DNA of 64,000 bases from Ilex aquifolium (GCA_951799425.1 OX637394.1:38767001-38831000), one strand, 5' to 3'; positions 1 through 12,834 are shown, numbered from the stretch's first letter. Notes: generated by a model not told the origin, from the letters alone. Translations and numbers: made by a program.

Positions 1-2476
1 TGGTTGGAGAATGTGCATTGACTACAGAAAATTAAATTCAGTAACTAGAAAAGATCCCTTCCCTTTACCTTTTATGGATCAAATTTTAGAAAGGGTAGCA
101 TCGCATCTGTACTACTGTTTTCTAGATGGCTATTCAGGATATAACTAGATTGAGATTGCCCTAGAAGACCAAGAGAAAACCACATTTACTTGCCCTTTTA
201 GTACTTTCGCGTATCGAATGATGCCCTTTGGAATTTGCAATGCACCTGCGACCTTTCAAAGGTGCATGCTAAGTATTTTCAGTGACATGGTAGAGCGTTT
301 TATTGAAGTTTTCATGGATGATTGTACTGTCTTTTGTGATGCTTATGATGAATGTTTGTCAAATTTAGAGAAAGTGCTTATACGATGTGAAGAAAAGAAC
401 CTTGTGCTTAATTGGAAAAAATGTCATTTTATGGTTCAAAAGGGAATTGTTCTTGGTCACATTGTCTCATCTGAGGGAATTCAGGTAGATAGAGCTAAGT
501 TATAATTAATTGCTAATTTACCTTCTCCCAAAACCCTTAAGGACATTAGATCTTTCTTGGGTCATGCTGGTTTCTATCGAAGATTTATAAAAGATTTTAG
601 TTCTATATCTAGACCACTCTGCAATCTCCTAGGGAAAGATATACCTTTTGAGTGGGATGAGTTATGCCAAGAGGCTTTTGATAAGCTAAAAGGCATGCTC
701 ATCACTGCTCCAATTATGCAACTCCCAAATTGGAGTCTTCCCTTTGAAATCATGTGTGATGCCAGTGACTATGTTGTAGGGGTAGTTTTGGGGCAAATGG
801 ATGAGAAAAAGCCGCATGTCATTTACTATGCTGGTAGAACCTTAAACAATGCGCAGATGAATTATTCTACCACAGAAAAGGAATTACTAGCAGTAGTGTT
901 TGCCCTGGACAAGTTTAGGTCATACTTAGTAGGGTCACCTATTGTCATCTTCACTGACCACGCAGCCCTCAAATACTTATTAACTAAGAAGGATACTAAA
1001 CCAAGACTACTAAGGTGGATCCTCTTACTCCAAGAATTTGATTTAACTATTAAAGATAAAAAAAAAGGAGTAGAGAATGTAGTGGCCGACCATTTGTCTA
1101 GACTTGTGAATGATAAGGCCATAGAGACAGTGCCGATCAAGGACACTTTCCCTGATGAACAATTGCTGGCAGTTTCTTCAATACCTTGGTTTGCTGATAT
1201 AGTGAATTTTCTTGTTACAGGTAACATGCCACCAGCTTGGACTACATTGGATAGAAGGAAGTTCTTAGTTGAGGTTAGAAAATTTTTCTGGGATGACCCT
1301 TACCTTTTCAAATATTGTTCAGATCAGATTATCCGGAGATGTGTGCCTGACGATGAGGTAAGTAGCATTCTATTTTTTTGTCATTCAAGCGCATGTGGAG
1401 GCCATTTTTCTATGAAAAAAATTGTTGCAAAGGTTTTGCAGTGCGGTTTTTATTGGCCGACAATTTTTAAAGATTCGTATAATTTTTGTAAGGTATGCGA
1501 GCGATGTCAAAAACTAAGGGGATTAACCTGTATAAATATGATGCCCCCGAACCCAATTTTGATAATATAAATTTTTGACTACTAAGGCATTGATTTCATG
1601 GGACATTTTCCTCCATCTTTTGGATATATGTACCTTCTAGTGGTAGTAGATTATGTTTCTAAGTGGGTCGAAGCTATACCATGTCGGACAAATGATCATA
1701 AAGTTGTTTTGAAATTTCTAAAAGAAAACATTTTGTCTAGATTTGGTATACCTCGGGCCATTATCAGTGATGGGGGATTGCACTTCTGTAATAAACCTTT
1801 TGAAGCTTTAATGAAAAAATATGGAGTGACACACAAGGTTGCAACCCCCTATCATCCACAGACAAGTGGTCAAGCGGAGTTAGTCAATAGGGAGATTTCA
1901 TACATTTTGGAAAAAAGGGTTAACCCTGATCGTAAAGATTGGTCGTTACGATTAATCGATGCATTATGGGCATATCGCACTGCATATAAAACCCCGATTG
2001 GCATGTCTTCGTATAGATTGGTATATGAAAAAGATTGTCATTTACCTGTGGAACTAGAACATAAAGCATACTGGGCCATTAAGATGTTCAATTTTAGTTT
2101 TGATAAAGCTGGCACCGTACGAAAATTACAACTAAATGAACTTGAGGAGATCCGGAATGAGGCATATGAGAATTCTCGAATTAGCAAAGAACGAATGAAG
2201 GTGTTCCATGATAAGAATATTGTGCGTAAAACCTTTACACCTGCACAGAAAGTTCTTCTTTATAATTCTAGACTACACATTTTCAAAGGCAAGCTTCGGA
2301 CTAGATGGAGTGGTCCGTATATTGTGAAAGAAGTGTTTCCCTATGGAACAATTGAGATTCAAAATCCCAGCAATGGGAACAGTTTTAAGGTTAATGGACA
2401 ACGACTGAAACCGTTCTTGGAAGAAGGTATAGTTGAAGTGGAATCCATCGAATTGGTGGATCCCTACTATGAATGA
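1..2476 (+). pseudogene. Athila pol remnant: reverse transcriptase, RNase H, integrase
   Basis: The reading runs through the reverse transcriptase palm (MPFG and FMDD motifs, about 220-345), the thumb (to about 600) and RNase H (about 730-1110, with DASDY, a TEKE motif and a TDH motif). The integrase zinc-binding region follows (about 1370-1525, H...H...C..C pattern with FYWP), then the catalytic core (about 1595-2030, with the D of VVDY, the SDGG box and a downstream E) and the C-terminal region (to 2476, with RWSGPY and the LKPF motif). These are standard Ty3/gypsy domains in standard order. The copy is decayed and is listed as a fossil. Confidence 0.85.
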
Positions 2477-2844
2477 TTCCTCTCTAACAATTTTGTGTAT
2501 TTTAATGTATATTATTGTATAGTGTTTCTTTTATTTTTGAAAACATTGCAGATTCAATTGCACAGTATAAGCGTATCAGGTATGATTCTCTTTTCCCATA
2601 TGTGTTATACGCATATTCATACATTGAGGGCAATATAAGTTTTTGAGTGGGGGGGTAGGACCATACTGTGTTTGATCGATATACTATGCACATACATTCA
2701 CAAAAAAAAAAAAAAGATTTTCTTAGCTTTGTGTACATTTTTTAGCCTTTAGGAATTTTTAGGAGTAGAATGGAGCCACTTGGGAGAAAAGAGCTGAAAA
2801 AAGTGAAAATTTTTCTAAGTATAGAGGAATCAACTCACTGGAAG

Positions 2845-3065
2845 TCGCATCCGGAAGTGACCAAAGAGCCTGAACTCTCTGGAATACGTGTTCGAACGGA
2901 ACTTCATCATGCGTCCGGACAGGAAAACCAACCGTTTCAAATTCCAGAGGCGTGTCCGGACGGGACCTGATCATGCGTCTGGATGCGTGCTATTTAAGGC
3001 TAATTAAAGCAGTCGTTGAGGCGCGTCCGGATGGAACTCCATCATGCGTCCGGACGCGTGTAAAA
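2845..3065 (+). repeat. Cluster of GCGTCCGGACG-type palindromic motifs between pol and the second ORF
   Basis: Variants of CGTCCGGACG occur about six times in 220 bp (for example near 2911, 2954, 3027 and 3048), often inside a longer phrase with TCATGCGTC. The motif is a near-perfect palindrome rich in CpG in an otherwise AT-rich element. A second cluster lies in the 3' LTR at 5521-5640. The role is unknown; it could be a cis-regulatory array or a CpG methylation target. Confidence 0.6.
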
Positions 3066-3080
3066 ATTTATAAATACCAA
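3066..3080 (+). promoter_or_regulatory. Possible internal TATA box before the env-position ORF
   Basis: A TTTATAAATACC string lies about 100 bp before the first ATG (3173) of the second Athila ORF, directly after the CpG palindrome cluster. Position and sequence suit a TATA box for separate transcription of this ORF. This is inference only. Confidence 0.3.
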
Positions 3081-3172
3081 GTGTCTGATCGAATTTCTTG
3101 CTCTGCACTCCTCCAAATTGAAATACAAATTCTCCCCTTCTCTATACTTGCTCTCTTCATCACGATTTTGCT

Positions 3173-4237
3173 ATGGCACCACCTTGAGCATCCACATCAA
3201 AGAGGCCCCGAGTGAACATTCAGGAGGAGGAAGACACAACGTTCGACCCCATTCGTTTCCAAACTTTGGAGGCTCGGGTAAGGTTCTTCAAACACTACGC
3301 CTATAAGTCCGTGCTTTGTTAGAGAAAGATAGAATATGAGGACTTCACCCGGTTGGGAGTCCGAGATATTATCATTTCGAGGCGATGGGCAGGATTTATG
3401 GGCAAAGAGTGGCTATGTATCCCCATCTTAGCACGAGAATTTTTTAGCAATGCTGACGATCTTGGGAATGGTCTCATCCATACCTATGTTCGGGGCACAG
3501 AGATTAGGGTGGATGTTGTGGCCATTGCCAGGATAACTGGAATGACTCAGGCTCGGGTGGTCAACCCGGACTATCCTCAAGCCTATCCCGGAGATGAGGT
3601 CGGACGAGAGCTGCTAGGGGACGATGATTTTGTTTGGACTGGCAACCTTAAATATCTTCAGCAGGGTGATCTGACCAATAAGTATAAGATACTGAACCTA
3701 ATTTCAGTATCAAATATCTTCCCCTTACTGAGAAACAACCACATCTATCCGGACCGTGCTCGCCTGTTATACGCTATGGGTACCGGAAAGTCCATTGACC
3801 TCCCATCATTGATTTTTTCTGAGATAAGGCGAGCTATCGTGGATCCGAAAAAACCTTCTCTCCCTTTTGCTGGCTTGGCTACCGCATTGTGCGAGCTGGC
3901 AGGAGTGGTGATCGATGCCACTATGGAGCGGGCCAAGAAAGTGGTGGTACTAAACTCTGGCTCCCTTTTGAAAAGTCAGAGTGTAGCCAAGCCAGTGCCA
4001 GGTGAGAGGGGTCCAGGTGGCGAACAAGCAGCACCTGAGGGGATGGCACCGGGGGAGGAGGACTGGGATCTGTTCCTCAATATTGATGAGGATTTTGAAT
4101 TGCCAGTGGATAAGGATACTGATCCCAGGACTGATAGGCAGATTCTTTTTGAGCTGTTGAGAGGAGAGAGGGAGATGAGGAAAGAGATGAGGGGCTTAGG
4201 GCAGAGTTCTCAAAGTCAAGCAGGCCCCTCATCTTAG
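3173..4237 (+). pseudogene. Athila second ORF in the env position (plant transposon protein-like domain)
   Basis: The reading starts near an ATG at 3173 with a basic KRPR patch. A globular region follows with RRWAGFMGKEW, LARIF-like and VRGTEIRVD segments, the part I associate with the plant transposon/env-position protein of Athila-Calypso elements. The C-terminal third is acidic and low complexity (GGEQAAPEG, EEDWDLF). No clear signal peptide or transmembrane segment is visible, so nothing in this copy supports a true envelope. It is a broken fossil copy. Confidence 0.65.
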
Positions 4238-5327
4238 CATGTTTCTTCTAGGTCCCGAGTTGGGTGTTTTTCTTGATTTTCTTTCAAGTCATCTTTAGAA
4301 ATCAAAGTCTATTTTGGGTAGTTTTTGTTAGGCTTGATTTCTTTTATCTTTTGGGTTATGCATTGTATGGAAATTCTAAATATTATATGAAATGCATAGT
4401 TTGATCAATTGTGTCATCAAATATCTAAATAACATTTTTATACATGAATTGACACCACAATATAAAAATAATTTGCTTAACTTTAAATTTGTAATTGTTT
4501 GAGCATCACATAGAACTTTATTCTATATTTTTGTATCTCATATCATGTTCTTATAAAAACTCACAATTTGTTCACGTTAGACTTTACCAAGTTGAAATTT
4601 TGTTAGGGATTTTACCTTGAGAACTTGAAACAAATAGTGGAGATGCATAAAAACCCTGGTGAGTTTTGATCCAATCTTCCTTGGAGGGTTATTTACATTT
4701 ACTCAATAAAGAATAGTTTTATTCAACTAATCTCTTTCAATAGTCTCATTACTTTTGTTTTGCTCAACACCAATATTGAGAATGATTACTTGACTTTAAA
4801 TTATTTGCATAAGGTAGTGTGTTGTCCAGAACTCTTGAGATATGATTTTAGGCCATCTTTGATATTATTTGAGCCTAAGCCTTATTCTTTGAATATTATT
4901 ATCCCTAGAAGCCATGATTGAGCCTTTGAAGTAAAATTTTATTTCTTATACCCAACATATAATAACCAAGTCAATAAGAAAAAATAATATCATTTACCCT
5001 TGGTTATCCCGAGATTGAGCTTTTATTGTTTATGTAATTTGGGAGATGTTGGGTGAAAGAAAAAAAAAAGTTTTGCATACTTGGGAATATTTGCATTAGA
5101 TGTCTTGCTGGAAAAAAAATTGAAAAGAAAAGAAAGACAATATGTCTAGCTGTGAAAAAACAGATTGAAAAAAAAAAAAGAGAAAGAAAAATATAGCAAA
5201 CATGAGTTTTAAAAAAATATGAGCAAGTTTTGTCAATTGTGCTTCTAAATGATGGAGAGTGAAAGGCTATGGAAATAAGTTTGGTTGTGTAATGTACATG
5301 TTCTCTAGCAAGGTCTGAGTTGGGGGG
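4238..5327 (+). other. Athila 3' untranslated stretch, no gene
   Basis: This AT-rich stretch has several poly(A) runs (5068-5190) and no credible ORF. It ends with the purine tract GTTGGGGGGTG that normally primes plus-strand DNA synthesis and marks the LTR border. Confidence 0.6.
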
Positions 5328-6400
5328 TGTGATTGAGGTCCAATAGTTACATTTATTATTGGGAAAGATTAATTATTTAGTCATGAAAGTATGATAAATT
5401 TGGTTAATTGGTTAAAGAATAGTTGATATGCTAATTTTGTATATTTTGTAGAGGAATAGCATCAGATTGGAAGAAAGTAAGGAGAGATGAAGCATAGCTG
5501 AAGAGGAAAGGCACTGGAATACGCGTCCGGACAGGACAACCCCATGCGTTCGGACGTAAGTGGCAGAAAGGCAAGGAGCTGAGGAAAGAGTATACTGGAA
5601 GTTGCGTCCGGACGGTTGAAGAACACGCGTCTGGACGTGTGTGGATAATCTGCCAACGCCAGATTAAGAGTTTCACTCCAAGTCAATCTTTTTGGGGGAA
5701 TAAAGTATAAATAGGAATTGAAGATCTTGTAATAGGGATCTTTTTGTTTTGGGAAGAATTCTTTTATTACTAGTTTATTTTCTTGATTGATCATGTCTGG
5801 CTAAAAGGCTGAACTAGGGCTAAGGGAGAACTTCTCAATGAAGTACGGTAACGTTATTGAATTCGATTTGAATGATTTATGACATTTTGTTAATTTTACT
5901 TCTAATTTCTTAGCAAAGTTTTTGCTCTGTAAAAATCCTTCAGTTGTTGTGCCATGTACATCAATTGCTTGAATTTCCCTGCGAGTAAATAACTAGTTAT
6001 TCTATGCTTGAAGTAATTATCATTAGTTCATAAAATAATATAATTGGACGGTTGTTCAGGTTCCTGAATAATCCGTTGATTATAACTTTTGGTTCTCTTA
6101 CTTGATTTGTTTCTTGAATCAACCGACATCTAATTCTTGTTTCAAGTTAAAGTTTGATTCTTTAATCGTTATCGTATGGAATTGAGAGGGGAATACCCGA
6201 TGCTCTAGTATATTCATTATCTTGTTTTAATTACTCAAATCAATTCTCTTCAATCAACACATCTTTGAACTAATCATCCATTTTTAAGTTTGCTTTAGTT
6301 TTTGTGTGATTGTTTTCTTGTTACAATTCCTTGAGGGATCGACCTCGGTTTTTTGAGAATTATATTACTTCGCTCAACCTATGCTTGTGTTTACATAATT
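5328..6400 (+). repeat. Athila 3' LTR (approximate)
   Basis: It starts with TG directly after the polypurine tract. It contains two pairs of CGTCCGGACG-like palindromes (5521-5640), a TATA-like ATAAATAGG near 5709, and a late GAGGGATCGACCTCGG phrase (about 6333-6348) that I associate with the 3' part of Athila LTRs. The start is good to within 2 bp. The end is a guess between 6350 and 6415. Confidence 0.55.
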
Positions 6401-6825
6401 AAAGTTGAAGCACACGGGTTATGCTTGGATCCTCACTTCCATCTCGTCCCTCGCTTCCCACGAATCAATCGTTCATCTATGCACCATTGGAGGAAGGGTT
6501 CGAGTCAACTTGACATTCCAATTGGAGTGAAACCTTTTGATTAGCCAACACTTGTTTCCCATTTCAATTTCATCACAACACAAATCAAAAATCAACTTCA
6601 AACAACAAAAGATTTTACACTTTTCTTTCACCAAAAATTACCTTCTACACGATTCACCTCCTTCCCTGAGGAGACGACCTTGGAATACGGTTCCAAGTAA
6701 AACACGAACACAAAAGTCTTTTTGCGCTTGGGAAGCATTTTTGTTCACATACAGACACACACATTTCATTCATTCCACCATTCCGTTGCCCTTTCTTTTG
6801 ACATCATTCCAAGGGAGAGTGACAT
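6400..6825. other. Unassigned spacer between two retrotransposon remnants
   Basis: I see no gene. The stretch is moderately pyrimidine-rich and may be LTR-derived sequence of one of the neighbours. A CCTGAGGAGACGACC phrase at 6664-6678 resembles Athila LTR text, but there is no partner copy in the window to prove it. Confidence 0.35.
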
Positions 6826-8800
6826 TCACCTCCACACATAGACTATACGCATTGAGGGATGATGTCCAGAGGATAGGGACAACAACGGTTTTAACCAAGC
6901 ATGTGCCATGCTGAGCCCGACAATAACGACTTCGTATTCAGCTTTGTTGTTTGATGCCATGAATCCGAACTTGAGAGCATATTCGATATCTATTTCGTCG
7001 GGGAAGGTCAAAATCAATCCATCACAGCTGCCTTGGGCGTTGGCAGCTCCATCTACTGAAAGCTTCCAAGTCGAGAGGTCGGGTACTAGTTGGGTTACCT
7101 CCATGGATGCTTCTGAGGTTGTAGCGAATTCTGCAATGAAGTCTGCCATAACTTGCCCTTTGATTGCGGTTCTAGGTTTGTACCTGATATCGAACTCGCT
7201 TTGACCAGCCTTCCTGAAGATTCTGGTTTGTGCAACACCTGCTTCATTGGCTGGTCTGTTGGGACCTCGATGGTGTGAGCTTGGAAGTAGGGTCTGAGCC
7301 TTCTTGCTGTCGTGACTAGAGCTAAGACTAGCTTCTCCATTTTTTGATATCTCTCATTTGCCCCCCTGAGAGCTCTGCTACAGGAGTAAACTAGTTATTG
7401 AGCCCTATTTTGCTCTCTGACCAGTGTTGCACTGGTTGAGAAATCCGAAACAATGAGGTATAGGGTGAGAACCTCTCCTTCCCTAGGGCTCACCAGGACT
7501 AGGGGTGAGCTCAGGTAGTCTTTGAGAGCTTTGAATGGTTCCTCATAGCGCGTATCCAACTGGAATACCTTTTTTAAGGTTTGGAAGAAAGGCTGACACT
7601 TGTCGCTAGATCTGGAGATAAAACGACTTAAGTCTGCTATTTTTCCTGTTAGGCGTTGGACCTCCCTTGTGTTTGAAGGTGGTTGCATGTCTATCACTGC
7701 TTTGACCTTCTTCGGATTTGCCTCTATTCCTCTGTTGTTGACTATGAAACCCAGGAACTTTCCAGCAGAGACCCCAAAGACACATTTGGCTAGGTTGAGC
7801 TTCATCTGGTATTTTTTGAGGATTTGGAAAAACTCTTCGAGGTACCCGATATGGAACTTGGCTTTAAATGACTTTACCAGCATGTCATCGATGTACACCT
7901 CCATTGATATTTCGATCTGTTTTTGGAACATTCGGTTTACCAATCGCTGGTACGTAGCTCTTGCGTTCTTCAGTCCAAATGGCATGAACTGATAGCAGTA
8001 TGTTCCCTGCTCAGTCATGAATGAGGTCATTTTTTGGTCGCTGGGGTTCATTCTGATATGTTTATACCCAGAAAAAGTGTCCATAAAGCTGCGGAGCTCA
8101 TGCATAGCTGTGACATCTAAGATCAGGTCAATCCGAGGTAAGGGGAACCTATCCTTAGGGCAAGCGCGGTTTAGGTCAGTGAAGTCGATGTAGAGGCGCC
8201 ACTTGCCATTTGACTTCTTGACGAGGACCACTTTGGCACAAAGAAGTTTGTTGACCTCGTCATTGATCATTTTTTGGCATTCTGGGGCAAAACTCCTCCG
8301 CTTCTGTTTGATGGGCTTGAAGGTTGGATTCACGCTGAGCTTGTGCGTGATGACTGAGGGGTCAATCTCCTACATATCCTCCTATTTCTATGTACACACC
8401 TCCATATTCTTTCTGAGGGATTTAATAAGGAGGTCTTTAACTTCTTTGGGCAGCTTCGATCCCACGTATACTAGATGCTCTGGCTCATCGTCAAGTTGGA
8501 TAGGCTCCAGCTCTTCTGAAGGCATTGGCCTTGTTTCCAGCTCATCTCTCATATCGAGCTCGTCCAGCTGGATATTCTCGGCCTCTTTCTTCTTCATAAA
8601 CACCATATAGCACTCTCGTGTCACACACTGGTCTTCTTGGATCACTCCGACGCCATTTTTTATGGGAAACTTCATGACGAGGTGGTAGGCAGAAGGAATG
8701 ACTCTCATGCCGTTGAGGGAATGTCTTCCCAGCAGAACATTGTATGCTGAGAGAGCATCGACTACCAAGAACCTCACGGTGGTGGTGGACTAACAATGAT
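6826..8800 (-). mobile_element. Tat-lineage Ty3/gypsy remnant (protease, RT, RNase H, second RNase H)
   Basis: On the minus strand the order is end of the protease region (about 8780-8390), reverse transcriptase (about 8330-7640, with KKSNGKWR, FSGY, MPFG and YIDD motifs), RNase H, and an archaeal-type second RNase H start (about 7070-6830, with LSVDGAAN and ASNNKAEYE). Two RNase H domains are diagnostic of the Tat branch. The proteins resemble the complete element at 47.9-58.1 kb but are clearly diverged. No LTRs were found. It is a fossil with several breaks. Confidence 0.8.
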
Positions 8801-9870
8801 TTCTCCTTTCTGTCGAGTGCTTTGCCTCCTATTTGCAGTTTTCCCTGGGCTTAGCTTGATCTGAGGCGAGATCCTTGCTTCTTTCTTGTAACAGTTGCTT
8901 CTATTGCGCAACTAATGCGATGGATGTTGGGGCGGCTACAAGACTTGCGCCTGATAAGTAACCGTTGCTATTGAGGGGGTGTTTAGTGGAATCTAGTTGT
9001 TGTATGTGTAGCCTTCCTTGGGTCTAAGGTCTAGAGTTGAGGTCTATGGGTAACTTGGCTAAGCTGAGCTCCCAACCTAAGAGAGCTTACCTAAGTTACC
9101 GAGCTCAACCTTGGACATATTTGTGGTACCATCAGTTATAATCTATCTGAGTTCGAATATGTTATGTTGCCTATTCCTATGGAATCTGAATACAAATATA
9201 AAGGTTGGATATATGTCTAAACACCTTTAGTTTTTCTTGGAGTTAAGTCTTTGAAACTTTGTTGACGTCATACAATTTTACTATTAACGCAACTTTAAAG
9301 AAAAAATATATTGTCTAACCCATGTTTGTAACTGCATATCTTTCATTACGTTTTGTTGCACCAATAATTATGTTTATAACATGTACCACTTGACTAATGC
9401 ATATTGCACCATGGGTTAGAACGAATTATTTTGTGCTAAACTTATGTTTCGTTGAAGATATTGTGTAATCATAGATTAGTCATACAAGAAACTTTCTCTT
9501 GATACATGTTGTGCATGATTATTACACCCGAACTATATATGTTGGCAATAGAGCAGTGTGATGCAAATGCTATTTTTATGAACTACAAGTTTAAGAAATT
9601 ACTTAGCTCAAATTTTAAATAAAGAGCTAAAGCATTAGTAACTCTCATGGAAAAATTGGAAATGCAGGGGTATATATTAAAAAGATATCTCCTGGATATG
9701 CAATTTGAATTTTCCTAATGAGATGGTTTCGTTATATGTCCGTTTGTAATGAGGATTGCAATGATTTGTTGAGATCTTTATTGACTGTGGTGGCACTTAA
9801 ATCTTCTCAGACAAATACATTTTAATGTGGTGTTTATCTTTGATGTTTGAAAGACAGGTCAGGTTAATAT
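8801..9870. other. Unassigned AT-rich stretch
   Basis: No ORF or RNA gene could be supported. The two near-palindromic phrases AACTTGGCTAAGCTGAGCTC (9049-9068) and GAGCTTACCTAAGTTACCGAGC (9084-9105) sit in the first third. The rest may belong to the decayed copia element that follows. Confidence 0.3.
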
Positions 9871-10638
9871 CAAATAGAGAAATTAATAAGGCGTGCACGT
9901 CTGAGCGAGACATTCATCTGTAAAGAATGATCATTCTATATTGAAATTATAAATCTCAGTCAAACAAAGTTGACAAGTAATTATAGAGCTTTCGAGGAAA
10001 GCCATGAGACATGAATATATTAAAGATGATCTATTTCATCAACGAGCTTTCGAGGAAAGCCATGCTTTTGAGAAAAGCTATCTCAAGAATTGTCGAGGGG
10101 GGATGTGCTTAAGCCCGCAAGATAGTTACCTAGGGAGGTAACTCAACTTCTGTGATTAGGGACCCCATGAAGGAAGTTCAATGGGTAGAAACAATCCATA
10201 CTGCGTGACTTATTAACACAGTTATTGAGGAAATATCCTAAGAGAAGATATTTTCGTGCTCATTCATATGGCAGAGGTGCATATGTAGTGTGACAGTAAG
10301 GAAGGATTTTATCTTGTATTGTGCACATGTACCCTTGGAAGGCTCATCTAAGTGAGGGTAGTCGTGAGGTCGCGACTATGAGAGTTGAGCTATTCTCTAG
10401 AAACTCTCATGAGAATCAAGATCAAGTGGATGACCATTAAACACACCAACCTGTGAATCCTGATCAATATCAGTATTGTGTGTGTGACAATTGAACTTTG
10501 GCTCAAAGGGTCTAATTCAAACCGTTGGTCACTATGATCCTTCAGAGGGAGACTGTCAACACTAAGTGAGGTTCAAGTCCGGAAGACACCTACACCAATT
10601 GAACAATATTATAGTTACCCTAATTTTTCTATGTTCAT

Positions 10639-10698
<60 letters not shown>
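10639..10698 (+). repeat. (TA)n(TG)n microsatellite
   Basis: About 17 bp of TA repeats run into about 44 bp of TG repeats. It lies in the first copy of the tandem duplication and is almost absent from the matching place in the second copy (near 14172), so it expanded, or was lost, after the duplication. Confidence 0.95.
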
Positions 10699-10700
<2 letters not shown>

Positions 10701-10748
10701 AAAATATATTTATCATTGATATTCAAAATTTTAAAACTTGTGGGGGAT

Positions 10749-11399
10749 TGTTGAAAAAATGAAAGCTTTAAAATTTCGCATTTAATTTATTTTATCTGTT
10801 TTAATGGATCACTTTTAATTTAGGATTTAATTGGATTTTTATATGATTTAAATGAATAGCTATACTTTGTTTTAATTGGCCATTTGAATGCCTTTAAGTG
10901 GTGGGGGTTACTAGATGGTGAGCTTTAAAAGCCTCTAACGGCTAGCATTCTCAAGCATATATAAAAAAAACTCCGATGATCTAATGGGAGTATATTTTTT
11001 TTTTGTATGTATTCTTTTCCATACATATTGTAGATGTATCTTCTGATTATGTTTTTGGGCAACTTCGATTCGAGTCAGATTTACCCCAATCTTCTAGTGG
11101 ACGTGACCCATGAGGAGGTGCTGCTGTGAGCATATCTGAGTTAGATCTTGGAGATGTATATGTCAATTAGTATCTTCACGTGGGGAGTCATAACTGCTTT
11201 AGAACAGTGATTACACGCCTCCCAGATATCACATGCCTCTCGGATATCACATGTAAGCTCTTTCTAATTTATAGTATTTATTTTATTCCATTCTAAGCTG
11301 ATTGTTATTTTATATTTGTTTATATATTCTTGTTAGTTTGTGATATTGATATTAATTTGTTAATTAAAATAATGTATAATCATACTAATTTCCCTAACA
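10749..11399 (+). repeat. copia LTR, copy A
   Basis: It starts TGTTGAAAAAATG after the polypurine tract and ends TTCCCTAACA, giving the TG...CA ends of an LTR at 651 bp. It has a short internal CTCCCAGATATCACATG duplication (about 11219-11252) that copy B lacks. Confidence 0.75.
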
Positions 11400-12834
11400 C
11401 TAACCTCATCTTAATAACTAGTGATGTAGCGAATTACTTTTAAATAAGTTAAAAATAGTTTTTACCACACAAATAATTTCATAATCCGAAGTTAAAAAAA
11501 ATAAAATTTTTACTTATTTAAAACTGCTTATATACTTCTTATTTTCACCTTTATTACCACCACCATCTGCCCCTCCTCCACCACCACCTACCACCACAAC
11601 ATCACCAACACCACCATTGTTGTCATCATCACCCACCAGTACTATTGTTCTCGTCACCAATACTAATGTCACTATTATCGCTCCACCACCACCATCATCA
11701 TTGTCGCCACATATGTGTTTACGTATGCATATGTGTGTACATGCAAGGCTATATAAGTAAGTAATCATGATGTAGCTAAGTATTTTTATTGACCATCCAA
11801 GTGGTTTTTTTATAAAAAGTTTTTTATTTAAGAGCTTTGAACATCCAAGAAATATTTAATCAATGGAAGTGTCTTTATGAAATGTCATTTATGAAATACA
11901 CTTTAAATTTCAGAAGCATCCCACATGGCACATAAGTTTTTTATCATTATATGAATCTTGTGAATTTCCTATAGTTTGACCAAAAAGTTTACTAGTGGGT
12001 GATAATGTGCTTGGCCATGAGGGCCTACCACTGCTCTTATATCATGCTTAATTAATAAATTAGCTGGAGCTCTGGTTGATGCTTGTTGTGGTCCTATAGA
12101 AAGTTGATTTATTTAATCTTGGTTCATGGTAGTCTTATGGGTTGGTGCTTGTACTATGAATAGAAAAATCACTTTCTATAGTCAATAGAGAGAACATGGC
12201 ATTAAGCACAGACCATACGACATAAGTCTAGTCACTCCAACTTCCTGGTTCAGCCACTGAGACTCTCTCTCTCTCTCTCTCAATGAGGTATATAACAAAC
12301 TGCGTTTCATAATCCAATGGAAGTTTTTTGATATGGTTGAGTATTACTCATATAAGATTTAAAAAAAAAAAAGAAAGTAAAACTTTCTTAACATATTATG
12401 AATGAACCACCACCTAGAAACTGAAAAAATATTCATTACAGCGGTGATATCACATGTCAATACTGATGTGGTATCACCAACTAATAATATCAAAACAAAT
12501 AAATAAATGAATTCCACAAAAATTAATAACTAATTTTTCATATAAGTAAATAACTACCATCTCTTCTTACATGTAAGCCATTAACTATCCAAGTGAGGTT
12601 GACGTCTTGCTCACTTGGTATTTTATTATTCATTGGTGATTCTACGTCAACATTGCTGACATGGTATCACCGTTACATTGGATGAGTCTATGTTTTAAAT
12701 GTATATTAAGCCTTCTATGGTCGGGCTCATTATCTCCCAACGGGTCGTCATTTTTTTCTTTAGAAATGTGTGGTGCACCACTTGGTGGCTAATTCTCCTC
12801 TAATTTCTTAGCAAAATATATAAATATTAGTTAT

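Larger units (their letters stand above)
1..6400 (+). mobile_element. Athila-lineage Ty3/gypsy LTR retrotransposon, 3' part
   Basis: The element enters the window inside reverse transcriptase. It continues through RNase H and integrase, a second ORF after integrase, a long AT-rich untranslated stretch, a polypurine tract (about 5321-5327) and a 3' LTR. The order pol, then extra ORF in the env position, then long 3' region is that of Athila elements. The 5' LTR, gag and protease lie outside the window. The coding regions are broken in several places (about four), so it is a fossil. The outer 3' edge is uncertain by about 100 bp because no 5' LTR is available for comparison. Confidence 0.85.
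9870..11399 (+). mobile_element. Ty1/copia-type retrotransposon remnant, 3' end with LTR
   Basis: The 3' untranslated part is recognised from a direct repeat of CGAGCTTTCGAGGAAAGCC (near 9986 and 10038), the CTTCAGAGGGAGACTGTCAAC phrase (about 10540-10560), and a TTGTGGGGGATTG polypurine tract immediately before an LTR that starts TGTTGAAAAAA and ends CCCTAACA. The GTGGGGGATTGTT junction is typical of plant copia elements. Coding domains were not recognised. It is a fossil. Confidence 0.6.
10461..12827 (+). repeat. Tandem segmental duplication, copy A (2.37 kb)
   Basis: It begins TGATCAATATCAGTATTGTG and ends GCAAAATATATAAATAT, with the same order of landmarks as 13991-16330. These are the copia 3' end, LTR, a CCACCACC-rich patch (11553-11700), (CT)n at 12262-12283 and the AATGTGTGGTGCACCACTTG phrase. 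Because the 1.4 kb of non-LTR flank is copied too, the two copies arose by segmental duplication and not by two insertions. No gene is seen inside. Confidence 0.9.

Noticed and set aside
3173-4237. Functional viral envelope gene in the Athila element
   Set aside because: No signal peptide, transmembrane helix or fusion motif is visible and the copy is broken; only the position is env-like.
10566-10754. Plus-strand ORF with a long valine/cysteine run
   Set aside because: It translates the TG microsatellite.
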